Below, in pieces: positions 31,603-44,100 of a DNA stretch of 64,000 bases. Each line of letters begins with the position of its first letter. Position 1 is the stretch's first letter. Position numbers and translations under genes: made by a program. This DNA is from Luidia sarsii (lineage: Eukaryota > Echinodermata > Asteroidea > Paxillosida > Luidiidae): positions 5,919,248-5,983,247 of the forward strand of contig OX465104.1 of the NCBI GenBank assembly GCA_949987565.1, in the 5' to 3' direction. Under the pieces are notes generated by a model. The model searched no databases. It saw only the letters and a program-made list of their open reading frames with translations, and was not told where the DNA came from.

Positions 31603-32113
31603 GGCCAATTTCATAGAGCTCCAAAAATTTGCTTACTGCAGAAACTCAGCTCGCCAACCAAAGCTCATGCTGTGTTCCATGCTAAGCGAAGAATAGTCAA
31701 CAGCAGTTGATTACCTTTCAGCGTGGTGTGTACAGTGTAATCCTGTTGAGCCAGGGGAGACTTTTTGTGCTGAGCAAATTTTTGTGCTGAGCAGATTTCT
31801 GTGCCTAAGCAGATTTTGGTGCCTAAGCAGATTTCTGTGCTCATCAGATTTCTGTGCTAAGCAGATTTCTGTACCTAAGCAGATTTCTGTTCCTAAGCAG
31901 ATTTCTGTTCCTAAGCAGATTTCTGTTCCTAAGCAGATTTCTGTTCCTAAGCAGATTTCTGTACCTAAGCAGATTTCTGTTCCTAAGCAGATTTCTGTGC
32001 TCAGCAGATTTCTGTGCTAAGCAGATTTCTGTACTTAAGCAGATTTCTGTTCCTAAGCAGATTTCGGTGCTAAGCAGATTTTTGGTGGCTCAGCAGCTCC
32101 GTGAACTTGGTCC
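31603..32113. mobile_element. MITE of the CCAATTTCATAGAGCT family with an internal minisatellite
   Basis: The left end is GGCCAATTTCATAGAGCT and the right end AGCAGCTCCGTGAACTTGG, imperfectly inverted. Inside, an 18-bp unit, gcagatttctgttcctaa, is repeated about 15 times (31780-32085). Confidence 0.6.
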
Positions 32114-32533
32114 CTGGTTCATCTGAGACAGTGGATGCGCGCAATCCAAAACACAGTCATCAGAGACCAATGCTGATTGATTGAACAACCCTCTAATTGT
32201 TGGCTTGATTATCATGAAAAAAAAAAAATGTACTCAAACAAAATCCCGTTTCCGGTTGCTCACCACCATAGCCCGGCTTGTTTTTTATAGGCGTAACAAT
32301 GGGCCGAACACATGTATGAAAGCAATAACTGTTTACTTGGAGAAAATTGTACTCGGTGATCCTGTTTTTTGAAACCGAGGAAGGTTTCTTGTTGCCGGGC
32401 AGAGTTGGTGTGCTCAAACAGCTCTGCACCAAGTGGATCTGAGTCTGTTTACAAGCACACCCTGCCATGCTGGGCTGTCTGTTGCCCATGGGAAAACTCA
32501 GTCCCTAGTCGGTCCATGATCACCACAGACCTG

Positions 32534-32764
32534 TAGAACCCATAGACGGACAGTGCCTATGAGAAACGACGTTGGGATTCCGTAATGCCACGGGGACTGT
32601 GACTAACGTGTATCTGTGACGCTAAGCACGTTCAAATAAACATGCCGGCTGGTCTATGACGCTATGTCATGGCGGCCCCATGTTGTTGTTGTTTTTTTTT
32701 TAAAGATGGCAGCTCCCGCAAACTTTACAGTCTGGCGCCCTCATATGTCCGTCTATAGGTTCTA
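32534..32764. mobile_element. MITE with TA-bounded TIRs
   Basis: TAGAACCCATAGACGGACA and the inverse tgtccgtctataggttcta, one mismatch. An AATAAA at 32635 lies inside, so it is not good evidence for a gene end. Confidence 0.75.
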
Positions 32765-33054
32765 TTTTTTGTCTGTGATGACAACCGACCATTCGCATCG
32801 TGATTGTCAAAATTCTGACTCCAAGTTGAGTTTATCATGAACCAATGAGTCTATCAGATTATCACGAGCCCCATTTCCGTGTGTGTGAGGAATTTGACCG
32901 TCAAGGTATCCAAGCAACCTATTGGTTGATTTTTTAGCAAATTTAAAGAATTAAAGATATTTATCCTCAGTTTTCTCTTATCGCTACGGAAAGGAAAATT
33001 TCTAAAGGATTCACATTAAATAAGTCAGTGAAACCTTTGAATGCGAATCATATC

Positions 33055-33150
33055 TTTGACTGGACCAGGATTTGAACCCTAGACCTCTGGTTTTGCGTAC
33101 CAGCGCTCTTCCCATCTGAGCTATTCAATTTGTTCAAAAGTTTCCAGTCA
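33055..33150 (-). mobile_element. SINE family A, tRNA-like part
   Basis: Reverse-strand ggaccaggatttgaaccct (B box), acctctggttttgcgtacc arm and catctgagcta A box. Confidence 0.65.
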
Positions 33151-33329
33151 GTTGTTCATCGATTTGATTGAAGTACAAAAATCTGTTCACTAACTGAAAT
33201 GACCTGCAATACATGGTGAGGGGACGGAGTCGGAGGCGGGTTACTGATTAACTAATATAAAATGATTTTCTCATTTCTGAAAAGAATCAAATCAGAAGAA
33301 ATGGAAACAGCGGAACAATACATGAATCT

Positions 33330-33400
33330 TAAAAGTTAGAGGGTCGACATTTCGATCCTATAGTCTGCTATAGCAGGACCTTTCTCAAAGGTGATTTGTG
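33330..33400 (+). repeat. Family B fragment
   Basis: aaaagttagagggtcgacat, ttcgatcctatag, then agcaggacctttctcaaagg. Confidence 0.6.
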
Positions 33401-33710
33401 TGATGAGAAAGGTTTTCATTATAGACAGAGCTTCTGTGCCAAAGAAGATAATTTTTGAATTTTTGTCGGGATCATACAGGCCAGAAGAACACTGTGCAAT
33501 GGCTGCCTTCCAAGAGGGGAATACAGAGAGGGATGGAATAAGAATCTTCCCACATTTATTTGCTGACTTCCGTAGGGATTTCCCGATCATGGAAAAGGTG
33601 ATCCCATACAAACACTCCATTTGCTGTGACTCTGCTTCCCCCGGAACCAGACTAAAAAGAATCGTGTTTCCAGATTTTGTCTGTGCTTCAAATGGTGACT
33701 TCACAGCATG

Positions 33711-34471
33711 GGGCCAATTTCATAGAGCTGCTTAAACGTGAAAATCTGCAAAGCGTGGAAATTCTCCCCCTAAACTGGAGTACAAAGCACATTACTAGGT
33801 TGGCAAAGTGATCTTGCGAATCGTGACTTTTTGTGCTTTTAAAGCAAATGTTGGTGCTTAAAGCCCATACACAACATTGGTAAGATCGAAAAACAGAAAT
33901 GTTCACAGATTTACATGAAAGTTATACAGTTTGAAGATGGTTATAGTAGAAACCTCGTACTGAAATATTTCTGCCTAAAATGCTGTATTTTTGGAGAAAA
34001 TAGTAAAGAAATAGTAAATGAAGCGGATTTCACAATTTTCTCTAGACTCGGTTGGCGGATTGAGCTGAAATTTTCACAGGTGTGCTATTTCATGCATATG
34101 TTGGATCAGACAACGTATGGATGCTATTCTTTGACCTTGACCAATGTTGTGTAGGGGCTTTAAATTAAATACACCTTTGGCTGATAGAAGTCCAGATGTT
34201 TCCAGTGCATGATAATTGCATTCCCGATGCTGCGGGCATTGCTAAGTGCTTAAACGTGAAAATCTGCAAAGCGTGGAAATTCTCCCTCTTGTAAACTGGA
34301 GTACAAAGTACATTACTATGCAATGTCAATTGCTTCTGATTTGTATTCCACTCTTCTTTGCTCAGAATGAAACAAAAGTGAAGGTTAGATTGGCAAAGTG
34401 ATCTTGTGAATCGTGACTTTGCGCTTTTAAAGCAAATGTTGGTGCTTCAGCAGCTCTATGAAATTGGGCCC
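33711..34471. mobile_element. MITE of the CCAATTTCATAGAGCT family, outer element of a nest
   Basis: The ends GGGCCAATTTCATAGAGCT (33711) and its complement (34450-34471) are near-perfect. Two direct copies of gcttaaacgtgaaaatctgc and of tggcaaagtgatcttg lie inside, one on each side of the nested element. Confidence 0.7.
33862..34159. mobile_element. 298-bp TTAA-flanked MITE nested in the previous element
   Basis: TTAA (33858-33861), then AGCCCATACACAACATTGG; the complement with one mismatch at 34141-34159, then TTAA (34160-34163). A TTAA duplication is typical of piggyBac-type transposition. There is no transposase, so it would be non-autonomous. Confidence 0.85.
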
Positions 34472-35786
34472 AAGTTGCATTGCACTGTTTGTTCAATTGA
34501 AGACATCTCTCCACAAGGCCAGTCTTCATTGTCAAATGACAATGGGTCACCTCACCTCCATTGGTGACGTAGTCTGTTTAATTTGCTTTGGGTTAGTGCC
34601 AGATACAACCATTGTTCAAGGGGTATAGATTTATACACGGTTTGAAGGAAACTGCGCCAACTGTGTGAAATGCCATGTCACTCTGGACTTTTGCTCAAAT
34701 GGTCCAATGCAAGATAAGGCCGTGCTTGAAATCAATGGCTGTGGCTTCAGTTTACATGCCAGCCTATGGGAAGCCGCTAGCGAGCGGTTGCAGTAGTTTC
34801 CCATAGATTTGTCTGCTATTTCTGGTCATAGCCAGTCGATTAGGACACAGTGAGTGTCTGGTTCAGACCCAAATGATATGGCTAGGGCTTTCTCTCGACA
34901 ACAACAGCATGTTGGCCTCTTCTGTAATAAGCATAGGCTGCACATAGAAGCTGCCCCAGCACTAGCCGTAGCCATATTTTTTTGGGTCATTTCTAACCCG
35001 GCCCTCACCCAAAAATTAAAAATGGGCATCGGTTCAGAGGGATGAAATTATGCCAGTGACAAGAGCCCAGGTCGGTCGGTTTGGTTCACTCTGGCCTTCT
35101 AAAATGGAACCGACACACACTCCCACACAATGATGGACTGTGAATAACCAATGCAATGGTATGCCACCACTCACCAGTGCCTCCCAACAACCGTATTGCT
35201 GCACACATTGCCAAAAAAAAAAAAAACTGTGCCGAACCAGTCTGAGAGAAGACTTTGACAAAGTGCATTGGCCGAGCAAAGTTTGCGGAGAGGTTTGGTG
35301 GGTCAAAGTTTGCACTCAACTTTTTGGTTCTGCGGTCGGCAGTGCTGGATGAGATAACGGTGCACTTTTACAGGGGGCGGGGGGGACGTGTTTGACATTG
35401 CGGTCGTGTTTGCAGGGGTTGCCCCTGCGGTTGGAAGAGAACCCTTGCCGTCAATTTCACATCAACCAATATTATTAGTCACCTCAGGCAATTGTGCCAA
35501 CCCTCTTCCAGGTGCCAACGTGAAGCAAAATTTGGGCATTTCTGCAGGACCCAGCTATTTTTTGTGTCAACCAATGTCACTGACAAACGGTATTTCTCGA
35601 CCAAGCTCGTTGTTGCGTTGTGACCGTGTGCGGCATTGGCAATTAGGTTGATCTTGGCACGAGTTGAAACCAATCGATGGATTGACTGATGAATTTTTGC
35701 GACATTTCTCCGATGGAGCAACCAAGAGAGTAAAACATCAGCGTCTGGTTTCCTGAGGGTTACTGGTTCGAATTGCACTCAAAATA
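34472..35786. other. No gene seen
   Basis: One foldback at 34865, otherwise unique DNA with short chance ORFs. Confidence 0.5.
34865..34990. repeat. Imperfect foldback
   Basis: gacccaaatgatatggctag is answered by ctagccgtagccatattttt...gggtc. Confidence 0.45.
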
Positions 35787-36015
35787 AATGGACCTTTCCC
35801 ATGAAATATGCAAATAAGAGCTGGCGCATCCGCTTTTACTAAATTGGTGGGCAAGCGGGCGTGCGCGCGTTCCTTCGCGCTAACTGTTTGGCTATTCAGT
35901 GTCTCCTGCATGCGCGCATATTTCGAAACCTGCACGCCACGCGCACTCGTTTGCCAACCAATAGTAAAGCGCATGCATAAGGTCTGATTTTTATATTTCA
36001 TGGGAAAGATCCATT
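35787..36015. mobile_element. MITE with about 24-bp TIRs
   Basis: AATGGACCTTTCCCATGAAA and its complement tttcatgggaaagatccatt at the right end. The interior is rich in CG and GCGC. Confidence 0.75.
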
Positions 36016-39000
36016 CTTTTTAAGCCTTTGATTTCAGCACTGCAGCCTGCTATTGATTTGATATATTTTTGTTAGGGGGTAGGGGAACCAAGGAACCCTT
36101 TCATCTCGCGCCGTTTCACTCTGCTCCACTGCCAATATGCGGCATTACCTCTGTCGGGCCCAACATGTTCTCTTCCTTTGTTTTGCCACAAAGCTCAGTG
36201 GGTAAACAATATCTGCTGTAATGTGTTTGAGATATTTGCGAACGTCACGCTCTGACACACTTGAATGGGTCCCTGCAAAACATCCGGTGAAGTGGCATGT
36301 CCCAGGTGACATACCCTCGACCTCCCACATAGTGCTCACTCATAGGGAACCAAGGTTTGTCATTTGGCTGAGAAATGTGTGCTTTGACAAAAATGTCTGA
36401 TAAAAACAGAGCCAGTTACTCTTTTCCAACTTCCATCTAGGGTACAATGCTGGGGATTGACTGACAGGCTTCCCATAAGAAATAATCAGTAATGTTTCAA
36501 AATTGGTTTTCTTTTCATCCAAAAATAGACAGCATCTCCCCTTCTCATAGAAAAAAACACCCAAATAGTGACGAGAGACTTTGACAAGTCTAGGTCGTCT
36601 AGAGACGTGCAGATAGCCAATCTTTATACAGATTTAGATTTTTCAAATGACAATTGTCTGTTTTTTTTTAATTGTACATTTCTCGAAGTCGAATCTCACC
36701 AATTTGTTTGGAGGCATGAGCTGTTAATATTTAGTCCAACCTTAATCTTCCCCTCATAAGAAACGGTGAAGCCGCTGCTCCTTTTAGAAAAAGAAAAAGA
36801 ACAAAGAATAACGCATGTTAGCAGTGATGCAATGAATCTGATTTCAGATAAAACTCATCTATTTCTAAAGAAAATATTTGTCAAATAACACGGAGTCTTT
36901 TTCAGACAGGAAAGAATTTAGTCAAGTGCCCAATTTTTTCTTATTTTCCCTCAGTCTAAAGAAAGTTTTTATTGTGGAAATCCTACTAAAAATGATTGTG
37001 TAACCACTGCCAGAACCATCTGTAATTGGTTGTTTCTTATAGATACATTCTGTCTATCAATGTACTTTTGGAAAGGATAGTTTTGCTTTCGGGTGGGGTT
37101 GATCTTTTCAAAGGGTGGTCTTCCATCCAGAGTCGGGTGCCCTTTTGGTGGCAAACCTTTGTTATAAATGGGTAGTCAGGGTACTACGCCACCAGTGTGC
37201 TCATAAACTTTGGTTTGTATTTGTTTTATAAATTCAGTTTTCTTTTTTTAATTGAGAGGGACTGTCTTTTCAATCGAGCAGGATCCTTCGCAAAAGGAGA
37301 TTATTTTTGTTTTCACAGATGATGACCAAAATGAAAGAAATGAAGAAAGCATTAATGCAATTGTTATTATTATTACAAATTCACAAAATGGCCTTTTTGA
37401 GAGGCTCTTATGTGCATATGAAATAATCATTTTATTAAAAACTTTGAAGAGTTACCTTCTTTATTTCAAAAGTTTTGATAATTTATTTCCCGATGCAAGC
37501 AAGACTTTTAATTTTCCGGAAGCAGCCATTCATCTCATTACAAACATTCTTTAAATCAATTCAGTCATATAACTGAGTGTGTAAACTTGGTATGTAAAGC
37601 CAGAGGTCAGAGGTTAAATTCCTAGTTCAGTCAAACTTACTTCACTGATTTCACCCAATCTTTACTTAATTTTTAGGAAAAGAAGAGAAGAGATGTACAC
37701 AGATGATATTCAGTGACCTCATTTCAGTAGAAGATGAGATAGTTGTGTGTACTTGTGATAAAAAAAAAATCAGAAAATAAAATAAATACCCTCAACGCTG
37801 ATAAGGATTTGTGACACGCCATGCCTATCGGCAAAATTGATCTGAAGCATGTGTGAACTAAACTTAGTGCAATAAGATACGTGACGCATGGTTTGAAGGT
37901 ACCTTTCTGAGGGTAGCCTGACTTTGAGTATTTCTGCAATTTATTGAATTGTTTTTGTACTTTACAGGGGGAAAATATAGTTTTATAGGCCTTTGTTTCA
38001 TTGGCAATGTTTTGGGCCGATATTTGGTAGATATTTCACAATGCAATTGCTGATTTGGGACTGCCAGTATTTTTTTTGCCTTGAACGAGTAACCAAAAAT
38101 ACCAATCAAGCAGGGATGTTGCTCTTAAAGCCATTGATTCTTCAAGATTACTGCTATATTCTTTCTCTGCTTCATTCTTCCATTTCTGTCCGTCGACAAA
38201 GAAATTACCCTCCAACATTATCTTCGAAGCACTGGTAATCAACTGGTTATCAATATAACTTCAACAGAATATCAGTCTAATTAACAGTTGGCATAATGCC
38301 GCAGTGATAAAAAACATGATGTTTGTTGGTGAGAGAAATGATCCTGCCACAAAGTAGTCCACAAAACTTGTCAAAATGTGAATACTCAAACTTATAAGGC
38401 AGGAGATTTTTCTTTCTAGATTCACTGAAACAAGGTCACGCTACTCAATCCTTTTTTGTTTCAAATTGCCATGTACAAAAGAAACCCCAAACATTTCCTA
38501 ACAATTGAATGGTGTATTAAAGTCACTTTATAGGAGAGTATCTGCCCAGATTGTGTTGATGTTTAGCCAACGTGAGCATGATGATTGGGCCAAATAGTTT
38601 CTCAAAGAGTCTGTCATTTTGTCTCAAATATCCTACCTTCGCCCCTCCCATCTAAAACCTGAATTTTCAGAGTGCTTTTAAGTAAAAGTCATGAGTTATT
38701 ACACGGTTTAACAAAATTGTAAGCAGTATTCATATAGGCCTACTTGAATTTTTTTTAATTTTTACCCAAAGTGAAGAGTTGTAGGTGGTTTATTTTTTCA
38801 TTTGAGTGACTTTTTAAAAATTCTTTTCTGCCCATTTATTCTCAAAAAAGATACATCACCTGCTCCCATTTACCCCCCCCCCCCACAAAAAAATTGATAA
38901 ATAAAAATAACCAAAAAATCAAATTTCACTTCTTCCACTTACAGGACCTATACCTAACAAGAAAATTCAAACATCGTGCTTAGCACACATTTTCAACGTA

Positions 39001-39231
39001 TTTACCTCACATCGTTTTTTGAGTGCAAAGTAAGCGAGTTATTCTCTCTGTTCATTACTGTATAAGATGTATAGCCTATTAATTCTAAAACAAAAGAACC
39101 TGACTGTATAGTGTACATTCTTCAAGGAGAACTTTGTCTCATAGATTTGTAAATACGGATTGGTGTTGTTTTAAGCACTTGTACATAGAATATTTATTAG
39201 AGAGGCACATGATGAGCAACAAACCAATAAA
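36016..39231 (+). other. AT-rich flank, possibly a long ANKFN1 3'UTR
   Basis: There are no gene-like ORFs and few repeats, unlike the neighbouring DNA. AATAAA at 39226-39231, followed by tatgtgtgcg, is a credible cleavage context. A SINE-A relic lies near 37590. Confidence 0.3.
39226..39231 (+). terminator. Candidate poly(A) signal AATAAA
   Basis: AATAAA is followed within 15 nt by a GT-rich stretch. It is the best candidate 3' end for ANKFN1 or an unseen + strand transcript. Confidence 0.3.
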
Positions 39232-39649
39232 CTTATTAAGTATGTGTGCGATTTTATAAAGAAATTGCTGTCTATTTTCTTCTTTGCTTCATTGGATTAT
39301 TTTGATGATTTTGAACATTGGAATACTTCATTTCCATTTGTTTTCATTTCATTATTTCACATATAGAACTTATGAAAACGAACTGTATATAAAAAGAGAT
39401 ACAAAACCAATCCCTGTATGATTACCAAAACTATAGGAACCAAATCACAATCAAGTGGTTCTCCAAAATTGGCTGATAACAAAAACTCTGAATATAATCC
39501 AGAATAAATGAAATTATGAAAATTACGATATTGGCCTATAAAATTATGCCAGAAATGGGTCCTATATCACAGCAGGTCTCCCCATACTTTTTGTAAGTGT
39601 GACCTGGTTTTGAATACCATCCATTCCAAGCCTACTGTTAATGTGAAAG

Positions 39650-39820
39650 AGTGGATGGGGTGGTTGTATGGGTGGATTGCCGGGGATTGAGTGGGTGGAT
39701 ATAGGTGGATGAATGGATGGATCGATGGAATTTGAATGGATGCATGAATAAGAGGCCTATGTAAAAAGATAAAAAGATGAATAAAGCAGTCTATCAATCA
39801 ATCAACCAACCAAACTTCCA
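39650..39820 (+). repeat. (GGAT)n stretch and (CAAT/CAAC)n tail
   Basis: A ggatgaatggatggatcgat run, then ataaagcag and tatcaatcaatcaaccaacc. The tail resembles the end of a non-LTR element in this genome, but no ORF is left. Confidence 0.5.
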
Positions 39821-40439
39821 AAGTATGGGGGACGATATAATTCATTGCGAGAAAAAGGAAGAGAAGAGAAGTTTGGAATTGGATGTTTTTTTTTCCTGTC
39901 CTGTCTGTGTCAGGTCTTGGGACTCATGGCATGCAGATAGGCTTGTCTTGAATGTTTTCCTCACCAAAATTACTTCGACATCAAAAATTAAATCCCAATC
40001 CCGGCGTCGGGAGGCTAATATACATACTAGATACAGTGATAATTGAAATTTGAATTCATATTTCCTAGAAAGCTGGAAGAATCGTGTTGATAAACGAGGT
40101 TTGCTTTCTTGGCCAGCTGGTTATCGACTCATCTTTGGGAGGAGTCAAAATTCACCGAGTTCTTATTTCCAGGTGATTCATACCGTGCATCTACATGTAC
40201 ATGTATAATTATCTCAATGATTACACTCTGCTTTGGCAATCTTTTGACCCATGGTTACTCCATGAGACCCGTCTTTCCCTACGTTTGCTCAGAGCATTAT
40301 GTTTGTTCGTTTATAAAGGCAACAAAAGGCTGCCCTTTTCTTCGTAAGGCCTAGGGGCCTTGGCTACGTAATAATGTCTACGTCATGCAGGCAACTCATG
40401 ACCACCGCCTGGTTTGGGGAATGGACCCCTCTGAACCGT

Positions 40440-41069
40440 ACCATGGCCCCAACCCGTGGACAGTGGGACTTCGTACTCTCTTTTCAAGTCTGCGTTTTCC
40501 CATTGACGGGCCGCGCCCTCAGTAGTCGACGCCGGCCGTGCGCATGCGAAGCGTGTTAGTGACTGGACGTCATCGCCGGAGACGTATCGGATCAGACTGG
40601 AAGCGGAGACTACCCGTAGAGCTTCGGACAGTTACAAACAAAAACAACGCGCGCGCGCACCGCACTCGTATTTCAGATGAGGACAGAGAGGAGGCCGACA
40701 ACCTACACCCACGAATAGAATCGCGGACCGAATGTTCTGCGCCACTTTCTCAAGATGATGCAGCCGACCCTCACGCCTGCCCAGCTGATTATGGTATCCA
40801 CGGGCTGCAGTGGTCACTTTGGTGACTTCTGCGACAAGGGTGCCTCGTTTTTCCCGCTGTGACGGCGACCGAAGACCGGCTTCAAGTGTCGGAACTTTGT
40901 TTTTTTTTTCCTCCGTCTCCTCTGGGTTTTTTGTATCGAACTCGATACCATGCGTATTGCGTGGCACCGCCGTCTCACGGAGAAGCAGCGCCCGTTTCCC
41001 CTCGCTTTCTCGCCCCCAAACATCGCCTAGGATTCTCCCGAGAGTCGCCAAGGAACCCCCTCACAACAG
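40440..41069 (+). promoter_or_regulatory. CpG-rich promoter and 5'UTR of SLC25A38
   Basis: A sharp rise in CpG upstream of the start codon. TGCGCATGCGAA at 40539-40550 is a near-consensus NRF1 site, and gacgtcatcgcc at 40567 is CRE-like. Transcription start is not fixed by sequence; it probably lies between 40550 and 40700. Confidence 0.65.
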
Positions 41070-41138
41070 ATGAGCAAGAGCGCCTCGCTCCTAGACCGAA
41101 TCAAATCGGGAGATTGGAAAAATATGGAGCTGTTTAAT
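41070..41138 (+). CDS. SLC25A38: SLC25A38 exon 1
   Basis: 23 codons from ATG; donor aat|gtgagt, phase 0. The N-terminal 23 residues are not conserved with vertebrates, so confidence is a little below that of the carrier exons. Confidence 0.85.
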
Positions 41139-44100
41139 GTGAGTATTTTTTTTTTTGGAGTGGCCATTTTTTTTAAGGCCTCGGGTCATCCCATGCAGTA
41201 ATGCATAGCCACGCGTAGAAGCACGCGGTCGTACCGTGCTGCAGTGTATGCATGGAGATGGTGCTATGGGGATTTTGTGCACGGGTCCGTTGGTCGAGGT
41301 TGGTTGGAACTGGTTGCGACTGGATCCGTTGCCATTGCACTGTGTGCAAATCATGCAATGGTGTGACGCCACTCACCGTGCGTAGTAAAGGGGGCGGTCT
41401 TAACTCTTCTACCAAAACATCCTGATCAACTCGCCGCCCACTCGACTCGTACTCCATATTTTTCGTAATTAAGTTTAGGCCATGGTTCTGCCAATTAAGG
41501 AAATTACAACCCATTTACCTGGTGCTGGTGGTCCATCATTAGATTTAATAATAATGCCATGGTCATGATTTGTTATCAATATTCATTATTCATTGAAGGA
41601 AATTGTGGTCCGATGATTGCATCATTCTCTTCCGGAATTTGTATTCAATAAAAGAAAAAATAAATTTACTTGAAATGTGTTAATTATTTTGTTCTGTTTT
41701 CATGCACTTTGTCTTAGGCCGTTACTCGTTAGGGAATGCTTGGGAAGTGAAATTGTTTTGGATTTGTTGAATTAATACTTTTTCATCCCAATATTCATCC
41801 CAAATTAATTATTCATTTCAAATAAATTTCAATATGTTTAAAAAATGGAAATTGTTAAATTGTTAATTTGTTCTGCCTTTGAGATAGGTCCTGCCTGCTT
41901 AGATTTAATAGATTGAAACATTTTGTCAGGCCCTCCTGATTTTGAATTTGATGTTTGCCTTTTGGTCATTTTAGTCAGTAAGCAGTGGGCAACTTATTTG
42001 CAGAGAACTGAAACAACAAAATTTCAGAAATCTGATTTTTTCTTGTAAATGATGATGAATGATGATGAATGTATTAATTTTCAGGTTGTTTTGATTTCAT
42101 TTTCTTCTTGGCAGACGTTCGTTCAATTTCTCTGCCCTCATACTCGTAAAAAAAGGGAAAGTAATATATCTTGATTGAATTCTTTGCCCAGGAAATATTT
42201 TGTGTGAAATAACATGAGCTATTTCTCCACCATCTGCAGCGTAGCATTTGTTTCGGATCTTACTTTTCCCAGATCGAGAACCTGAATTTTGATTCACCTT
42301 ACCAAAAAAACCGAACCTCAGCAAATCTGACTCAGTTTTCAATTGAGGTTCTTGGAGAGTGTATTTTCTCTAATATTTTCATGACAGTTTTCAGTATCAC
42401 ATACAATTATATGCACTTTTGCTGCACAACTGAGTCCAGAATCCATCCATTCATTAATTTGGTGACCACGCCCTAATTCCCTAATTCATTTAAACAAAGC
42501 CGCTCAATCATGCATGCAGCTAGTCAGATGTCAATTACTTGGCAACGTTCCAAGTTGGACTGAGACAGATAAATGACTTTTATTTTATTTTTTCTCTGAA
42601 CCAAGTCAACTCTTCATAAGTACACGCGTGTATTTCCTTTTGTTTCTGTTTTGCATCCCTGAATCATGTGTTAAGAGTCTTGTCTGCTCTTCTGCTCTTC
42701 CTTTGCTTTAAAGTCCTCTTAGTCTTACGACTTGTAATTCACTTAGACTTTGCCCTGTCAAGAATGCCACCGTCCTAGTCGGCCCCATCTGCCCGTTGTT
42801 GTACATCATCGATGTGGCCTTTTACCCCCGGTGACTTGGCTCTTGTCTGCTGTGCTCAGACAGAATAAGAACTGGAAGTCCATGTATGAATTGGCCCAGT
42901 CCAGCCCATTGTCATCTCCTCTCTTGGTCTTTAGAATATGTCTAATGTTGGGCACGTTGTATTGAGTGGGCTAATGTCACTCAGCCTGGAACTGTGGTAA
43001 CGATTGTCTGAGCTCATTTTCCAGAAGGGAGAGGGGTGGCTTTGCTCAAATTTGCATTTACCCTGCAGCAATACACTGAAGGTCGGTTATTTTGGGTGGA
43101 GTCACTAGCATCTATGCCCACACCGTGACGTGTTTGTTGCGGGAGGGGGGGGGGGTCGTATAAAAAATGACTGCGATTTTGTTTGGCGCATACGCATTTG
43201 AAGTCATGTCTGTTGTCTTGCTCGGTTCATCTGTCACGTAATGCCCCCGGTTCCAGATCAGTGGGTTGGTGTCATTGTTTTTGCTTTGGAATCCAACTGA
43301 AATTTTAACGCCCCCATGAAGTTGGGAGCATATTTAGCATTACGTGACAAGTTGTAAGTGGTGCTGCTGCCGGTGAATTTGAGGGATATACCGGTAGTCA
43401 ATTCAGCAGTCGGCGCAATGGATAGCGCCGAGCATCAGCCTGTTAGCCATTTGTACCAGTCCCGTTTTAAATCGTTCCTAAGCTCCTGTCCCTGCCCTTG
43501 CCCCTTGCAGTCTCCCATCTTCAAGTCCTTTGTGGCCGGCTCCCTGAGTGGGACCTGCTCCACTGTGCTGCTGCAGCCGCTTGACCTGGTCAAGACGCGG
43601 ATCCAGTCGCCGTCTGTGCTGGAGCACAGCCACCGAGGGATCCTCTACACCATCGGCAGCGTCATCCGCCACGAGAGAATACTCGGCCTGTGGAGAGGAG
43701 TTATCCCCGTGAGTTGACCGATTCAGTCAAAGCTACCCCCCACCCTCTTCCAAACAACCCAATGCCGCATTAGAACAAGCAGCTCCAGTCACATAAACGG
43801 AAGCTTTGATACCAGCTGAACTCGGAACAGGCCTTGAGCACTTTTTGTTTACAATATTTTTAAAGCTTCCTTCTCAAAGTGACATCCCACAAAAGGAAAG
43901 CCAAGATATTTTTATCGATAAAGAAGACATAGAATAGCCCTCAATGTTCAAAATTAGTTCTCTATGTGACATGGCTTTTCTAAACTCTTGTGTTCAGTGC
44001 AAATGGTCTCTTTTTTTGTGGGGGGGGGGGATTCATGGATAAGAAAAAATCTTAAAATCTTAATAGCCATTTTGATGTGTAAGCACAGGTTATTGGCCAA

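Noticed and set aside
31780..32085. CRISPR-like regular repeats
   Set aside because: 18-bp units without unique spacers inside a eukaryotic MITE; it is a minisatellite.
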